From Hymenobacter telluris (lineage in GTDB: Bacteria > Bacteroidota > Bacteroidia > Cytophagales > Hymenobacteraceae): a stretch of 64,000 bases of DNA. Location: positions 178,384 to 242,383 of the forward strand of contig NZ_JAFLQZ010000007.1 of NCBI RefSeq assembly GCF_017313265.1, written 5' to 3'. The notes under the pieces were generated by a model that was given only the letters and a program-made list of their open reading frames with translations, was not told the origin of the DNA and ran no database searches. Below are positions 51,932 through 63,801 of this stretch, piece by piece. Within the stretch, counting starts at the first letter, position 1; each line of letters starts with the position of its first letter. The position numbers were made by a program, and so were the translations under genes.

Positions 51932-53260
51932 ATGAAAAAGATACTGATACTACTGGCCGTGCTTCCGCTTGCGCTGGGTAGCTGCGACAAGGAATACCTC
52001 AACCCCAGCACTGCCAGCGACGTGCAGGTACTGACCAGCTCCGACGGCTTAATTACGGTGTGTAACGGCATGCAGTCGCGCTTCACTACGGGGGCGGCCT
52101 TGAGTCCGCTCTACAACACGGTGGCGGCCGGGGGACTGAGTACTCGTGAGCTGACGGTAATTAACGTGGGCAACATCGAGGAATTCAACGTCAGCCTCGG
52201 GGCCGGCAACGTTACTAACCTCAACGGCGTGGTGCGCAACCTCTGGACCCAGAGCCAATTGGTGCGAGCCAACGCCGATTTGGTGCTGGCCAATATCGGC
52301 AGCGCGCCCGACCCTGGTACGCAGAGCGGTATTGTGGCGTATGCCAGCATTTTCCGGGCGCTGGCCATTGGTACGTTGGCGCAGTATTTCGAGCAGTTGC
52401 CCATTACTACCCAGATCAATGCGCCGTTTGTGCCACGGGTGCAAGCTTTGCAGTCGGCCGTAACGCAACTGGAGGCGGCCGCCACGCAGCTAGCCGCCAA
52501 CCCGGTTTCCGCCGATTTCAACAGCAAGATTATTGGGGGGATTAATCTGCCCAATACCCTGCAGGCCCTTATTGCGCGCTATAGTTTACTGGCCGGCGAC
52601 TACGACAAAGCTATAGCCGCCGCCGCCCGCGTTGATCAGGCTAGTCGCTCGTATTTCACGTTCGATGATTTGGCCCGCAACGCCGTGTCGGAAGTGGCCT
52701 TCAGCAACCGCAACGTGTTTGAGCCCACCGACGTGAACCTGGGCCTAACCGGCGCCCTGGCGCCCGAAGCCAACGACCGACGGATTCCATTTTACACCCG
52801 CGCCAACCCAACGGCCACTCAAAACCGGGGTATTGGCTTCTATACGGCTAGTTCTGCCCCGGTGCCGGTGTACGTTCCTAACGAGATGCTGCTGATTCGG
52901 GCGGAAGCCTACGCTCGGAAGAATGATTTAAGTAACGCCGTAACGGAGTTGAACCGGGTGCGCACCAGCACCGCCACTGCTGCTACGCTCACCGTCGGCA
53001 GTAATACCTACCCGACGGCTCCTCCCGGTGCGGGGCTGGCAGCTTATGCTGGCGCGCTCACGCAGGACGCTGTGCTGCTCGACATCTACCGCAACCGGCA
53101 GGTGGAGCTGGCTTTTCAGGGTTTTCGCCTCGAAGACAGCCGCCGTTTCAACCGCCCTGGGCCTAGCGCCGCTGGTGCCGAACGGAACCGCAATTTCTTC
53201 CCGTACCCCCGCACCGAGCGCGAAAACAACACCGCCACTCCCACGGATCCGGCTATTTAG
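51932..53260 (+). CDS. SusD/RagB-family nutrient-binding lipoprotein
   Basis: A 442-residue lipoprotein (lipobox LGSC, then DKEYLNPSTASDVQVL). Landmarks: LYNTVAAGGLSTREL, IFRALAIGTLAQYFEQLP, the helical repeat TLQALIARYSLLAGDYDKAIAAA (residues about 205-230), and the C-terminal VLLDIYRNRQVELAFQGFRLEDSRRF, all usual for SusD proteins. It partners the SusC encoded just upstream. A 7-bp repeat array begins at its stop. Confidence 0.92.
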   Translation: MKKILILLAVLPLALGSCDKEYLNPSTASDVQVLTSSDGLITVCNGMQSRFTTGAALSPLYNTVAAGGLSTRELTVINVGNIEEFNVSLGAGNVTNLNGVVRNLWTQSQLVRANADLVLANIGSAPDPGTQSGIVAYASIFRALAIGTLAQYFEQLPITTQINAPFVPRVQALQSAVTQLEAAATQLAANPVSADFNSKIIGGINLPNTLQALIARYSLLAGDYDKAIAAAARVDQASRSYFTFDDLARNAVSEVAFSNRNVFEPTDVNLGLTGALAPEANDRRIPFYTRANPTATQNRGIGFYTASSAPVPVYVPNEMLLIRAEAYARKNDLSNAVTELNRVRTSTATAATLTVGSNTYPTAPPGAGLAAYAGALTQDAVLLDIYRNRQVELAFQGFRLEDSRRFNRPGPSAAGAERNRNFFPYPRTERENNTATPTDPAI

Positions 53261-53262
53261 GA

Positions 53263-53311
53263 GAAGCCAGGAGCTAGAAGACAGAAGTTAGGAGGCAGGG
53301 ACTAGAAGATG
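53263..53311. repeat. Single array of seven 7-bp units after a stop codon
   Basis: Reads GAAGCCA, GGAGCTA, GAAGACA, GAAGTTA, GGAGGCA, GGGACTA, GAAGATG, starting 2 bases after the SusD stop. No complementary array follows; instead an ordinary hairpin begins in the last unit. Confidence 0.85.
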
Positions 53312-53350
53312 CTAAGTTTCCTCCTTGTTGAAAGGAAGAAACTTAGCATC
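53308..53350 (+). terminator. Hairpin after the susCD pair
   Basis: GATGCTAAGTTTC (53308-53320) pairs perfectly with 53338-53350. The T run is poor, so it may be a partial terminator or a processing/stability hairpin before the last gene of the locus. Confidence 0.6.
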
Positions 53351-53388
53351 CTTTAGTTTCCACATAACCTGTAACCGCACATCCCACC

Positions 53389-54552
53389 ATGCAAACCACC
53401 ACCCAAGCTGCCGTTGAAACTACGGGTACTGTGCCGCTGGCCGAAGCCTCGCAGCCGGCTCGCCTTATCAGCCTCGATGTATTTCGGGGCGTGACGGTGG
53501 CGGCCATGATTCTGGTGAACAACCCCGGCGACTGGGGCCACATCTACGCGCCGCTGGAACACGCCGCCTGGCACGGCTGCACGCCCACCGATTTGATATT
53601 CCCGTTCTTCCTGTTCATCGTGGGCGTCAGCATTGTGTACGCCTTGGATGGGGCGCGGCGGCAGCCAGAGGCCCACGGCCGCACGATGGTTCGTATTCTG
53701 AAACGGTCGGCCATTCTGTTTGGGCTGGGGCTATTTTCGGCGTTGTATCCGAAGTTCGAGTTTGAAACCCTGCGGATACCGGGGGTGCTAGCGCGCATTT
53801 CGTGGGTGTTTCTGGTGTGTGGCGTGCTGTTCCTGAAAACCACGTGGCGCCAGCAAATGGGGCTGCTGGCCTTCGTGCTGGTGCTCTACAACGTGCTGCT
53901 GCAAGTGGTGCCGGTGCCCGGTTCCGGCCCGGCTAACCTGGAACCCGCCACCAACCTTGGCGCGTGGTTGGATAGGCTGGTATTCACCGAGAACCACCTC
54001 TGGAGCCAAAGCCGCACCTGGGACCCCGAAGGCCTACTGGGCACCTTGCCCGCCGTGGGCACCGGCCTGCTGGGGATGCTTACCGGCCAATGGCTGCGCC
54101 GCAAGGACATAGAACCGGCTACCCGCGTGGCGTGGCTGTTCGTGGCTGGCGGCGCGGCCGTACTGCTGGGCCTCGTCTGGAACGGCTGGTTTCCCATCAA
54201 CAAGGCCCTCTGGACCAGCTCGTACGTGCTCTACGCCGGCGGCCTAGCCATGACGGCGCTGGCCGCCCTCTACTGGCTGACCGATGTGCAAGGCTACCGC
54301 CGCTTTACCAAGCCCGCGCTGGTGTACGGTGTCAATGCCATTACCGTGTTTTTCCTGTCGGCCATCGTTTCCAAAACGCTCAACCTCATCAAAATAGGCG
54401 ACGTGACCTTACGGGCGTGGCTTTACAACACGTTCTTCACGCCGTATTTCAGTCCCATCAACGCCTCCCTGGCCGGTGCCGTCGTGTGTGTGCTGATCTG
54501 GTTGGGCATCCTGTGGGTGATGTATAAAAAGCGAATCATCATCAAAGTGTGA
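53389..54552 (+). CDS. NagX/HGSNAT-like membrane protein (DUF5009 type)
   Basis: A 387-residue inner-membrane protein with about ten helices. The family start ARLISLDVFRGVTVAAMILVNNPG, the conserved HAAWHGCTPTDLIFPFFLFIVG and the late VNAITVFFLSAI place it with heparan-alpha-glucosaminide N-acetyltransferase and bacterial NagX (landmarks near 28-90 and 305-330). NagX-type genes often accompany N-acetylglucosamine use, which hints that the neighbouring SusCD pair handles amino-sugar polymers (inference). Confidence 0.9.
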   Translation: MQTTTQAAVETTGTVPLAEASQPARLISLDVFRGVTVAAMILVNNPGDWGHIYAPLEHAAWHGCTPTDLIFPFFLFIVGVSIVYALDGARRQPEAHGRTMVRILKRSAILFGLGLFSALYPKFEFETLRIPGVLARISWVFLVCGVLFLKTTWRQQMGLLAFVLVLYNVLLQVVPVPGSGPANLEPATNLGAWLDRLVFTENHLWSQSRTWDPEGLLGTLPAVGTGLLGMLTGQWLRRKDIEPATRVAWLFVAGGAAVLLGLVWNGWFPINKALWTSSYVLYAGGLAMTALAALYWLTDVQGYRRFTKPALVYGVNAITVFFLSAIVSKTLNLIKIGDVTLRAWLYNTFFTPYFSPINASLAGAVVCVLIWLGILWVMYKKRIIIKV

Positions 54553-54553
54553 A

Positions 54554-54724
54554 CCGCGGATTATGCAGATTAGTCGGATTTCGTGGATTTTGTGGACGAT
54601 TCTGGGGTGAACTGCCAACCGTTTCGGCTATGCAAAAAGAGGCTTGCCAAGTGGCAAGCCTCTTTTGTATTTAAATCATCACCGAAATCCGCGGAATCCG
54701 ACTAATCTGCAAAATCCGCGATTC
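54554..54724. repeat. Inverted array of 9-bp units joining two convergent stop codons
   Basis: Left arm 54554-54596 reads GATTATGCA, GATTAGTCG, GATTTCGTG, GATTTTGTG. Right arm 54681-54724 is complementary (AAATCCGCG, GAATCCGAC, TAATCTGCA, AAATCCGCG). The left starts two bases after one stop and the right contains the other. A normal terminator is nested inside. Confidence 0.9.
54635..54666. terminator. Bidirectional terminator nested in the 9-bp array
   Basis: AAAAGAGGCTTGCC (54635-54648), loop AAGT, perfect complement 54653-54666, with A/T flanks. Confidence 0.92.
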
Positions 54725-56345
54725 AGAAAGAATACCCTGCGAAATCCTTGCGGAGCTGGGTTTTCAGCAGTTTGCCGGTAGCAGTGTGAGGGAGTTGGTC
54801 TACAAATTCCACGGCGTCGGGCTTCCACCAGGTGGCCACTTTGCCGTCGTAGAAGGCCAGCAACTCCTCTTTGCTTACAGTGGCCTCGGGCTTGCGCACA
54901 ACCACCAACAGCGGCCTCTCACTCCATTTGGGGTGGGGCATGCCAATAACGGCGGCTTCGGCTACCTGCGGGTGCGCAATGGCCAGGTTCTCCAGCTCGA
55001 TGCTGGAAATCCACTCGCCGCCCGACTTGATAACGTCTTTGCTCCGGTCGGTGATTTGCATGAAGCCGTCAGGGTCGATGGTGGCTACGTCGCCGGTGCG
55101 GAACCAGCCGCTGCGGGTTAGCTCGCCGGGGTGGTTGCTACGGAAGTACTCGGCCACCACGAATGGCCCGCGCACTAGCAGGTCGCCGAAGGCTATGCCG
55201 TCGTGGGGCAACTCTTGGTCTTCGTCGTCCACTATCTTCATATCGATGCCGAAGATGGCGCGGCCCTGCTTGGTTTGGACGGCAAACTGCTCGTCTTCGC
55301 TGAGTTGCAGGTGCTTGGTTTTGAGGGTGCAGACCGTGCCCAGCGGCGAGGTTTCCGACATGCCCCAGGCGTGACGGATTTCCACGCCTAACTCTTCGTC
55401 GAAGGCCTTAAGTAAGGCTGGCGGGCAGGAGGCTCCGCCCACAATCATGCGCCGGAGGGTGGTGAATTGCAGCTTTTTCTCGCGCATAAACGTCAGCAGC
55501 CCAAACCAGATGGTGGGCACGCCGGCCGTAAACGTGACGCCTTCCGTCTCATACAGCTCGTACAAGCTGGCCGCATCCAGGCCAGGACCGGGCAGTACCA
55601 GCTTGCAGCCGTTGAGCGGCGCCATGTACGGAATACCCCAGGCATTGACGTGGAACATGGGCACCACCGGCAACACCACGTCGCGGGCCGAGCAGTTGAA
55701 ACAGTCGGGCAGGGAGGCGGCGTAGGAGTGCAGCAGCGTGGAGCGGTGCGAGTACAGCACGCCCTTGGGCTGGTCGGTGGTGCCGGAAGTGTAGCAGAGC
55801 GAGGAGGCCGTGTTTTCGTCGAACACCGGCCACTGGTAGTCGGCAGCCTGGGCGGTTACCAGGTCTTCGTAGCAGCGCAGGGCCACTGGAAAGCTGCTGT
55901 CGGGCAGGTGGGCGCGGTCGGTTAGTAGCACCCAGCTTTCCACAGTAGGGCAGAGGGGCGCCAGCTTTTCCACCAGCGGCAGAAACGTGAGGTCGAAGAA
56001 CAGCAGCCGGTCTTCGGCGTGGTTGATGATGTAGACCAGCTGCTCGAAAAACAGCCGCGGATTGATGGTGTGGCACACCGCGCCCATGCCCGAAATGCCG
56101 TAATACAGCTCCAGGTGGCGGTGCGTGTTCCAGGCCAGCGTCGCTACCCGGTCGCCGCGCCGGACCCCCAGCTCGGTTAGCGCATTGGCGAGCTGCCGGC
56201 TGCGCTGGCCCAGGCTGGCGTAGGTGTAGCGGTGCAACCCGCCCTCCGGCATTCTGGACACAATTTCGGTATCGGCGTGCCATTTGGCGGCGTATTCCAG
56301 GAGCCCCGCAATGCGCAGCGGCTCGTTCATCATCAGTCCTAACAT
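54723..56345 (-). CDS. Acyl-CoA synthetase (long-chain fatty acid-CoA ligase type)
   Basis: A 540-residue AMP-forming ligase from ATG 56345; later ATGs (MMNEP) are possible, and the extension to 56411 is unlikely. It activates a fatty acid as acyl-AMP and then acyl-CoA. Motifs: P-loop [11 protein letters not shown] (185-195), [15 protein letters not shown], and [21 protein letters not shown] with C-terminal Lys in [11 protein letters not shown]. The overall pattern (medium/long chain, FadD3/AlkK-like) does not fix the chain length. Convergent with the NagX-like gene. Confidence 0.92.
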   Translation of the reverse strand: MLGLMMNEPLRIAGLLEYAAKWHADTEIVSRMPEGGLHRYTYASLGQRSRQLANALTELGVRRGDRVATLAWNTHRHLELYYGISGMGAVCHTINPRLFFEQLVYIINHAEDRLLFFDLTFLPLVEKLAPLCPTVESWVLLTDRAHLPDSSFPVALRCYEDLVTAQAADYQWPVFDENTASSLCYTSGTTDQPKGVLYSHRSTLLHSYAASLPDCFNCSARDVVLPVVPMFHVNAWGIPYMAPLNGCKLVLPGPGLDAASLYELYETEGVTFTAGVPTIWFGLLTFMREKKLQFTTLRRMIVGGASCPPALLKAFDEELGVEIRHAWGMSETSPLGTVCTLKTKHLQLSEDEQFAVQTKQGRAIFGIDMKIVDDEDQELPHDGIAFGDLLVRGPFVVAEYFRSNHPGELTRSGWFRTGDVATIDPDGFMQITDRSKDVIKSGGEWISSIELENLAIAHPQVAEAAVIGMPHPKWSERPLLVVVRKPEATVSKEELLAFYDGKVATWWKPDAVEFVDQLPHTATGKLLKTQLRKDFAGYSF

Positions 56346-56618
56346 GAGCGGAGGGAAGGTGGGGTTTGGGGAGGCAGGAGGCGGAGCGCACGATGAAAGT
56401 CTGGCCAGCATCTAACGCGCCTTGCCAAGTTATCATACTCCGGCGGCCCGTACAATGCAGGCAGGAGGTGCGGTTGCGTAGTTAGTTGTTGGTTTATTGG
56501 AAAAGTACGATGCTTCTATGCTTGCGGCGTGGTGTAAGTTTTAGGCTAAAAGGTGGCTATTGCCCAGCTTGTTTCGTAGAAGCCACTAGTACCTAATTTG
56601 TGCCTTGTGCATTGCCCA

Positions 56619-57065
56619 ATGTATCTCGATTTTACTTGCTCTGATTTCTTAACCATTAGTTATAACTGCGACACGCAACTGCTGGTAGGCCGCTGGCTGC
56701 GCCCGGTAACGGAAGCAGAGGCACGACAAGGCTACAACGACCTGCTACTCGTGGCTAAGCGGCAACAGGCTCATTATTGGCTGCTTGATATTCGGCGGCG
56801 CAACCGCAGTGCCCCCGAAACCATTACCTGACTCTTGAATACCTACTATACTACTTTGGTGGCCGAACTTGGCCCGCCCGTGTGCATGGTGTACTTCATG
56901 TCGCCCGATTTGCGCAAGGATTTCGAGGTAGACGGTACCGTGCCCGAACCGGCTACCTATGCCGGCAAAGCCTTCCGCATGAACCAATGCACCACCGAAT
57001 CGGAAGCAATGGACTGGCTGCTACAGGAGCAGCAAAAGGAAAACCCGATGCGAAAAGCAGTGTAG
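56619..57065 (+). pseudogene. Small STAS-like protein gene split by one in-frame TGA
   Basis: One frame codes for about 148 residues from ATG 56619 to 57065, interrupted only by TGA at 56829-56831. Before it: LDFTCSDFLTISYN, VGRWLRPVTEAEARQGYNDLLL and WLLDIRRRNRSAPETIT. After it: LLNTYYTTLVAELGPPVCMVYF and a final FRMNQCTTESEAMDWLLQEQQ. The two-part pattern and the EAxxWLLxQQ end match the intact neighbour at 60788. A TGG-to-TGA change would explain it. Read-through or a sequencing error cannot be excluded; ATG 56835 could start the second half alone. Confidence 0.65.
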
Positions 57066-57095
57066 CTGTACAGCCGCGTCCTCGCATTTCACAAT

Positions 57096-57133
57096 AAAAA
57101 AGCCCCGCCAGTAAACACTGGCGGGGCTTTTTT
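57096..57133. terminator. Bidirectional terminator
   Basis: Perfect 17-bp stem (57096-57112 and 57117-57133, core GCCCCGCCAGT), loop AAAC, A/T runs on both sides. Confidence 0.93.
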
Positions 57134-57145
57134 GTGTCAGATACC

Positions 57146-60280
<3,135 letters not shown>

Positions 60281-60787
60281 GACGAAACAAGGATGGGTTG
60301 AGAAACGAATTTACAGGAATATGAGGTGCGACCTACCTCTTACTTCCGCAAGCCCCTCACAAGGGAGATGCCGTAATAGTTTCTTCCTGCTTGTTTCGGC
60401 CACGTATCCATTGTGCTATTCAGCGCGCACACCAACCCGGTACCGCGCTACATGCGTGCTCGGCCTGCGTACACGAGCAAGCGGCAGGACGCGCTACTTA
60501 TAGCCGTTTCGCAAACGGTATGGGTGTTGGTTTGGCGGCTTTTTCAGTTGTGGGGCCAGTCACTGCCCGCATGACACAGGGTACACAACGGCCGCTTACT
60601 TCGAGCGGCCTGACGGCTGGAAAAAGCCGCCGGACCGGCAGGAGCCAGCCGCTACACCGTTCGTGAAACCGCCACCTATCTATCCGCGGAGACATTGCGT
60701 TACTTTATAACTACATATAAATCAAAAAAATAAGCAGAGCAGCTAGGAGCCGCTCTGCTTGAAGTGTTTACCATCTAGGTTGATTGG
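60281..60787. other. Gap of 500 bases, rich in hairpins
   Basis: No convincing gene. Visible structures: CCGTTT-CGC-AAACGG (60504-60518); GGCGGCTTTTTCAG at 60534-60547 facing CTGGAAAAAGCCGCC at 60617-60631; and inside it GGCCGCT/AGCGGCC at 60590-60610 followed by CTGACGG. This last part resembles the hairpin in the gap at 26946. The AT-rich end near 60700 showed no clear promoter. Confidence 0.4.
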
Positions 60788-61219
60788 CTATCGACATTGG
60801 CGCTGTTGTTCGAGCAGCCACGCAACAGCCTCTGCCTCGTCTTCAAAATACCGGTAGGTCATAGGCAAGTCGCGCACGGCTGTTACTACCATGGCGGTTG
60901 CCAGGCGGGCAAACACGTTGTGCGCCACTACTACTGCCCCAAAGCGGTAGCCGCCTTCCTGGGCAGCACGCGGCAGCCATTGCTCAATTACATAGGCCTG
61001 CTCTTCGGGCGTGAAAGGCTCCATAAGACGTTGATCAACAAGCAAGCAGCCATCGGCCCGCCGGGCCAGCAGCCGGCTTACATGGCCGAGCAGCGCCCAT
61101 AACGCATCCTGCTTGCGTACGCCGGGCTGGTACGTAAGCCGGGCAAATCCCATCGGATCATCAGTAGCTCGCCCAACAGCATTCTCATAATACACTCGAT
61201 ATAAAGTAGCACCTCCCAT
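60788..61219 (-). CDS. Small STAS-like protein
   Basis: A 143-residue soluble protein. The N-terminal part (LYRVYYENAVGRATDDPMG...LTYQPG) and the final FEDEAEAVAWLLEQQRQ follow the plan of the broken gene at 56619: a short beta strand, a helical region, a second strand around GCLLVDQRLMEPFT, and a last helix ending WLLEQQ. Such proteins are common and uncharacterised in Hymenobacter-like genomes; a regulatory STAS/SpoIIAA-type fold is a guess. It is intact. Confidence 0.65.
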   Translation of the reverse strand: MGGATLYRVYYENAVGRATDDPMGFARLTYQPGVRKQDALWALLGHVSRLLARRADGCLLVDQRLMEPFTPEEQAYVIEQWLPRAAQEGGYRFGAVVVAHNVFARLATAMVVTAVRDLPMTYRYFEDEAEAVAWLLEQQRQCR

Positions 61220-61416
61220 ACTCGTAAATATAAGGTGCTACCATGTAAAAGCACAATTGCTATATTGTGTAAAGCGCCATTGAGGGGTGTAGGGGCTATG
61301 CGTAATTCAAAAGTTTATATTAATACTATTAGTATTGCTATAGTGTATTCACACGCAATGCTTTAGGCGCATTTGTATTGGAGTAGCTAGTAGGCACCCT
61401 AGCAGCCAGCCTATAA

Positions 61417-61454
61417 AACAAGAAAGGCTGCCCAATCAGGCAGCCTTTCTTGTT
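61417..61454. terminator. Terminator of the superoxide dismutase gene
   Basis: Perfect 16-bp stem (61417-61432 and 61439-61454, core AAGAAAGGCTGCC), loop CAATCA, 22 bases after the minus-strand stop. Confidence 0.92.
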
Positions 61455-61476
61455 GAACCTTATTGCAAGGAGCTTA

Positions 61477-62223
61477 TTAGCTTTTTTTCACCGCGTCGAA
61501 GCGACGGTTTACTTCGGGCCAGTTCACCACGTTCCAAAAAGCAGCTACGTAGTCGGGGCGCTTGTTCTGGTACTTGAGGTAGTAGGCGTGCTCCCACACA
61601 TCAAGGCCCAGTACGGGCGTGCCGTGCTGGATGCCGGGCAGGTCCATGAGGGGGTTGTCTTGGTTGGGAGTCGAGGAAATGAACAGTTTACCGGCTTTAT
61701 CGGCGCTCAGCCAGGCCCAGCCCGAACCGAAGCGGCCGGTAGCCGCCGCCGCAAACTGCTCCTTGAACTTATCGAACGAGCCGAACGAGCTGGTGATGGC
61801 CGCCGCCAGCGTGCCGGTAGGCTGTCCGCCCCCCTTAGCCGACAGCAACTGCCAGAACATGGAGTGGTTGAAGTGGCCCCCGGCGTTGTTACGCACGGCA
61901 TCCGACTGCTTGCTGGCCGAGGCCAGCAAATCGGCCAGGCTCATTTTCTCCTGTGGCTTGCCGGCTACCGCCTCGTTGAGCTTGGATACGTAGGTTTTAT
62001 GGTGCGCGTCGTGGTGCACTTCCATGGTGCGGGCATCAATGTGCGGTTCCAGGGCATTGAAAGCGTAGGGGAGGGCCGGCAGCGTAAAGGGACCATCGGC
62101 AATGGGCGTGGCCCGCGCCTCACGAAGCAGCTTTTCGTCGTGGGCACGCGCCAGCAAAGCGGGGCTCACCAAGGCACCTACCATGGTCAGAACGCCATTT
62201 TTCAAGAAATCTCGCTTCAGCAT
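61477..62223 (-). CDS. Exported Fe/Mn superoxide dismutase
   Basis: A 248-residue enzyme that converts superoxide to peroxide and oxygen. Metal ligands are in place: His70 ([12 protein letters not shown]), His120 (HFNHSMFWQ), Asp208 and His212 ([13 protein letters not shown]). It has about 35 extra N-terminal residues compared with cytoplasmic enzymes: [19 protein letters not shown] looks like a Tat-type signal in which the first Arg of the twin pair is Lys. A periplasmic location is inferred. Iron and manganese forms cannot be separated safely by eye. Confidence 0.92.
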   Translation of the reverse strand: MLKRDFLKNGVLTMVGALVSPALLARAHDEKLLREARATPIADGPFTLPALPYAFNALEPHIDARTMEVHHDAHHKTYVSKLNEAVAGKPQEKMSLADLLASASKQSDAVRNNAGGHFNHSMFWQLLSAKGGGQPTGTLAAAITSSFGSFDKFKEQFAAAATGRFGSGWAWLSADKAGKLFISSTPNQDNPLMDLPGIQHGTPVLGLDVWEHAYYLKYQNKRPDYVAAFWNVVNWPEVNRRFDAVKKS

Positions 62224-62268
62224 GATGTGGAAAGTAATATGAGAAAGGAAAGGTAGTGTTGAACGGCC

Positions 62269-62297
62269 CCAAGATAGGACACGTTGAGTTTACGCAA
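62269..62297 (-). promoter_or_regulatory. Possible promoter of the superoxide dismutase gene
   Basis: On the minus strand TTG (62297-62295), 18-base spacer, TATCTTGG (62276-62269), one mismatch to TAnnTTTG, 46 bases before the ATG. Confidence 0.35.
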
Positions 62298-62421
62298 ATC
62301 AAGGAAAAGGTATCACCTGCACTGCCAACTTGGGGCGGCTCATTTAGTTACCGGCTGGCATTGTAGTTGTATTTCGGAGGCAGCGCTTTACTTTTTCCCT
62401 TCCTGGAACTGTGCCCGCGCC

Positions 62422-62429
62422 TACCTTTG
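62422..62429 (+). promoter_or_regulatory. Promoter -7 element of the last gene
   Basis: TACCTTTG, a perfect TAnnTTTG, 76 bases before the TTG start codon. The -33 element is unclear. Confidence 0.5.
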
Positions 62430-62505
62430 CAGCAGCGGCATACGTCTTAGGCACTACCATCCGTTTTGTAGTTTCCATTTTGGTATTCATTTAACCTAGC
62501 TCGTC

Positions 62506-63798
62506 TTGTTTTCATCTCCCTCTGTTATCCGGTTTTCCTTATTCCGCTCTTCACTCACGGCGGGGCTGTTTCTGTTGGCCCTGCTGGCTTTGCCATTTGG
62601 GGCGGCGGCGCAGTTTTCGGTGCGCGGCACTGTGGTTGATAAAGAAACCAAAGAGCCGCTGCCCTTCGTGAGCATTCAGGTGGTGGGCACTACCAACGGC
62701 ACGGCCAGCAACGTGAACGGCGAGTTTACTTTGGTGCTCAAGGACCTGCCCCGCACGCTGGTCTTCTCGGAGCTGGGCCACCTGCGCGACACCTTGCGCG
62801 TAACGCAGGCCACCTATAACACCCCGCTGCAAGTGGCTATGGCACCGGCCTCGGTGGTGCTGCCCGAAGTGAAAGTGAACAGCTACCCGTTTCAGTTGGT
62901 GGAAAAAGCGTTTCGGCAGTTGCAGAGCAGCTATTCGCGTAAGTTCTATGGCAAAGCCTACTACCGCCAGCTCACGCGCATCAGCAACGAGCCCACCGAG
63001 TTGCAGGAAGTGGTATGGGATGTGAAGTCCAACCCGGCCCGCATTGAGGGCACGGCCATTGCCCAGGGGCGCTACGCCGCCAAGCAGGCGGCCACGGCGT
63101 TCAGCAATTTCTCTATCTACACCCGCTCTTATGGTCTCTACGATGTCAACGCCGACAGCACCAAGTCCTTGGCGCTGCTTAGCCCGAACACCGTGAAAAA
63201 CTACCTGCTGGAGTTGAAAGGTCTGCTCGACCAGGACAGCAGTACCATTGCCGAAATCAGCTTTGAAACCCGCCCCGAAATAAAGTACCGCGCCGAAGGC
63301 ACTATCTGGATCAACATCGAGACCAACAAGATTGTGCGCTACAAGATGACGCAGCCCAACTTCACGGCCAAGTCCAGCAACCCCAACCAGAAGTTCAAAA
63401 ATCCCAAGCTGTCGGTGGATATGGTGTTCAAACCCTCCGACGACGCCCCCGTTTCGCCGCTCGACCACATGCAGGTAGACCTCACGGCCGACCTCGTAAC
63501 GGGTACCAAATCGGGCACGGTACCGCTGAGCGTAAATTCGTTCACCTACTTCTACGACACGTCCACCACGCCCACCAAAATAGCCTACGCCCGCCCCAGC
63601 GTAGACGACCGGGACCTGGAAACCATCAAGGCCACCAAGTACGACCCCGAATTCTGGGCCAATAACCCCGTAGTACAGCGCACCCCCGTAGAGGATGAAG
63701 TGGTAGCCTCCTTCGAGAAAAAAGGCGCCTTCGGGACGATGGTGAAGAAAGCCGAACCAAAAGCCGACGTTATTATCCGCAACGGCAAAATCGAGTAG
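62506..63798 (+). CDS. Carboxypeptidase-regulatory-like domain protein, TTG start
   Basis: A 430-residue exported protein. An in-frame stop at 62497 and the lack of any ATG before the signal peptide leave TTG 62506 as the start. The signal (LTAGLFLLALLALPFGAAAQ) is followed by a CarboxypepD_reg-like beta sandwich (about 37-115: VRGTVVDKETKEPLPFVSIQV, GTASNVNGEFTL), then a longer beta-rich region (about 120-430) with LVEKAFRQLQSSYSRKFYGKAYYRQ, as in the DUF5686-type Bacteroidota proteins but without the barrel. Function unknown; surface or periplasmic. Confidence 0.82.
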   Translation: MFSSPSVIRFSLFRSSLTAGLFLLALLALPFGAAAQFSVRGTVVDKETKEPLPFVSIQVVGTTNGTASNVNGEFTLVLKDLPRTLVFSELGHLRDTLRVTQATYNTPLQVAMAPASVVLPEVKVNSYPFQLVEKAFRQLQSSYSRKFYGKAYYRQLTRISNEPTELQEVVWDVKSNPARIEGTAIAQGRYAAKQAATAFSNFSIYTRSYGLYDVNADSTKSLALLSPNTVKNYLLELKGLLDQDSSTIAEISFETRPEIKYRAEGTIWINIETNKIVRYKMTQPNFTAKSSNPNQKFKNPKLSVDMVFKPSDDAPVSPLDHMQVDLTADLVTGTKSGTVPLSVNSFTYFYDTSTTPTKIAYARPSVDDRDLETIKATKYDPEFWANNPVVQRTPVEDEVVASFEKKGAFGTMVKKAEPKADVIIRNGKIE

Positions 63799-63801
63799 CT
63801 T

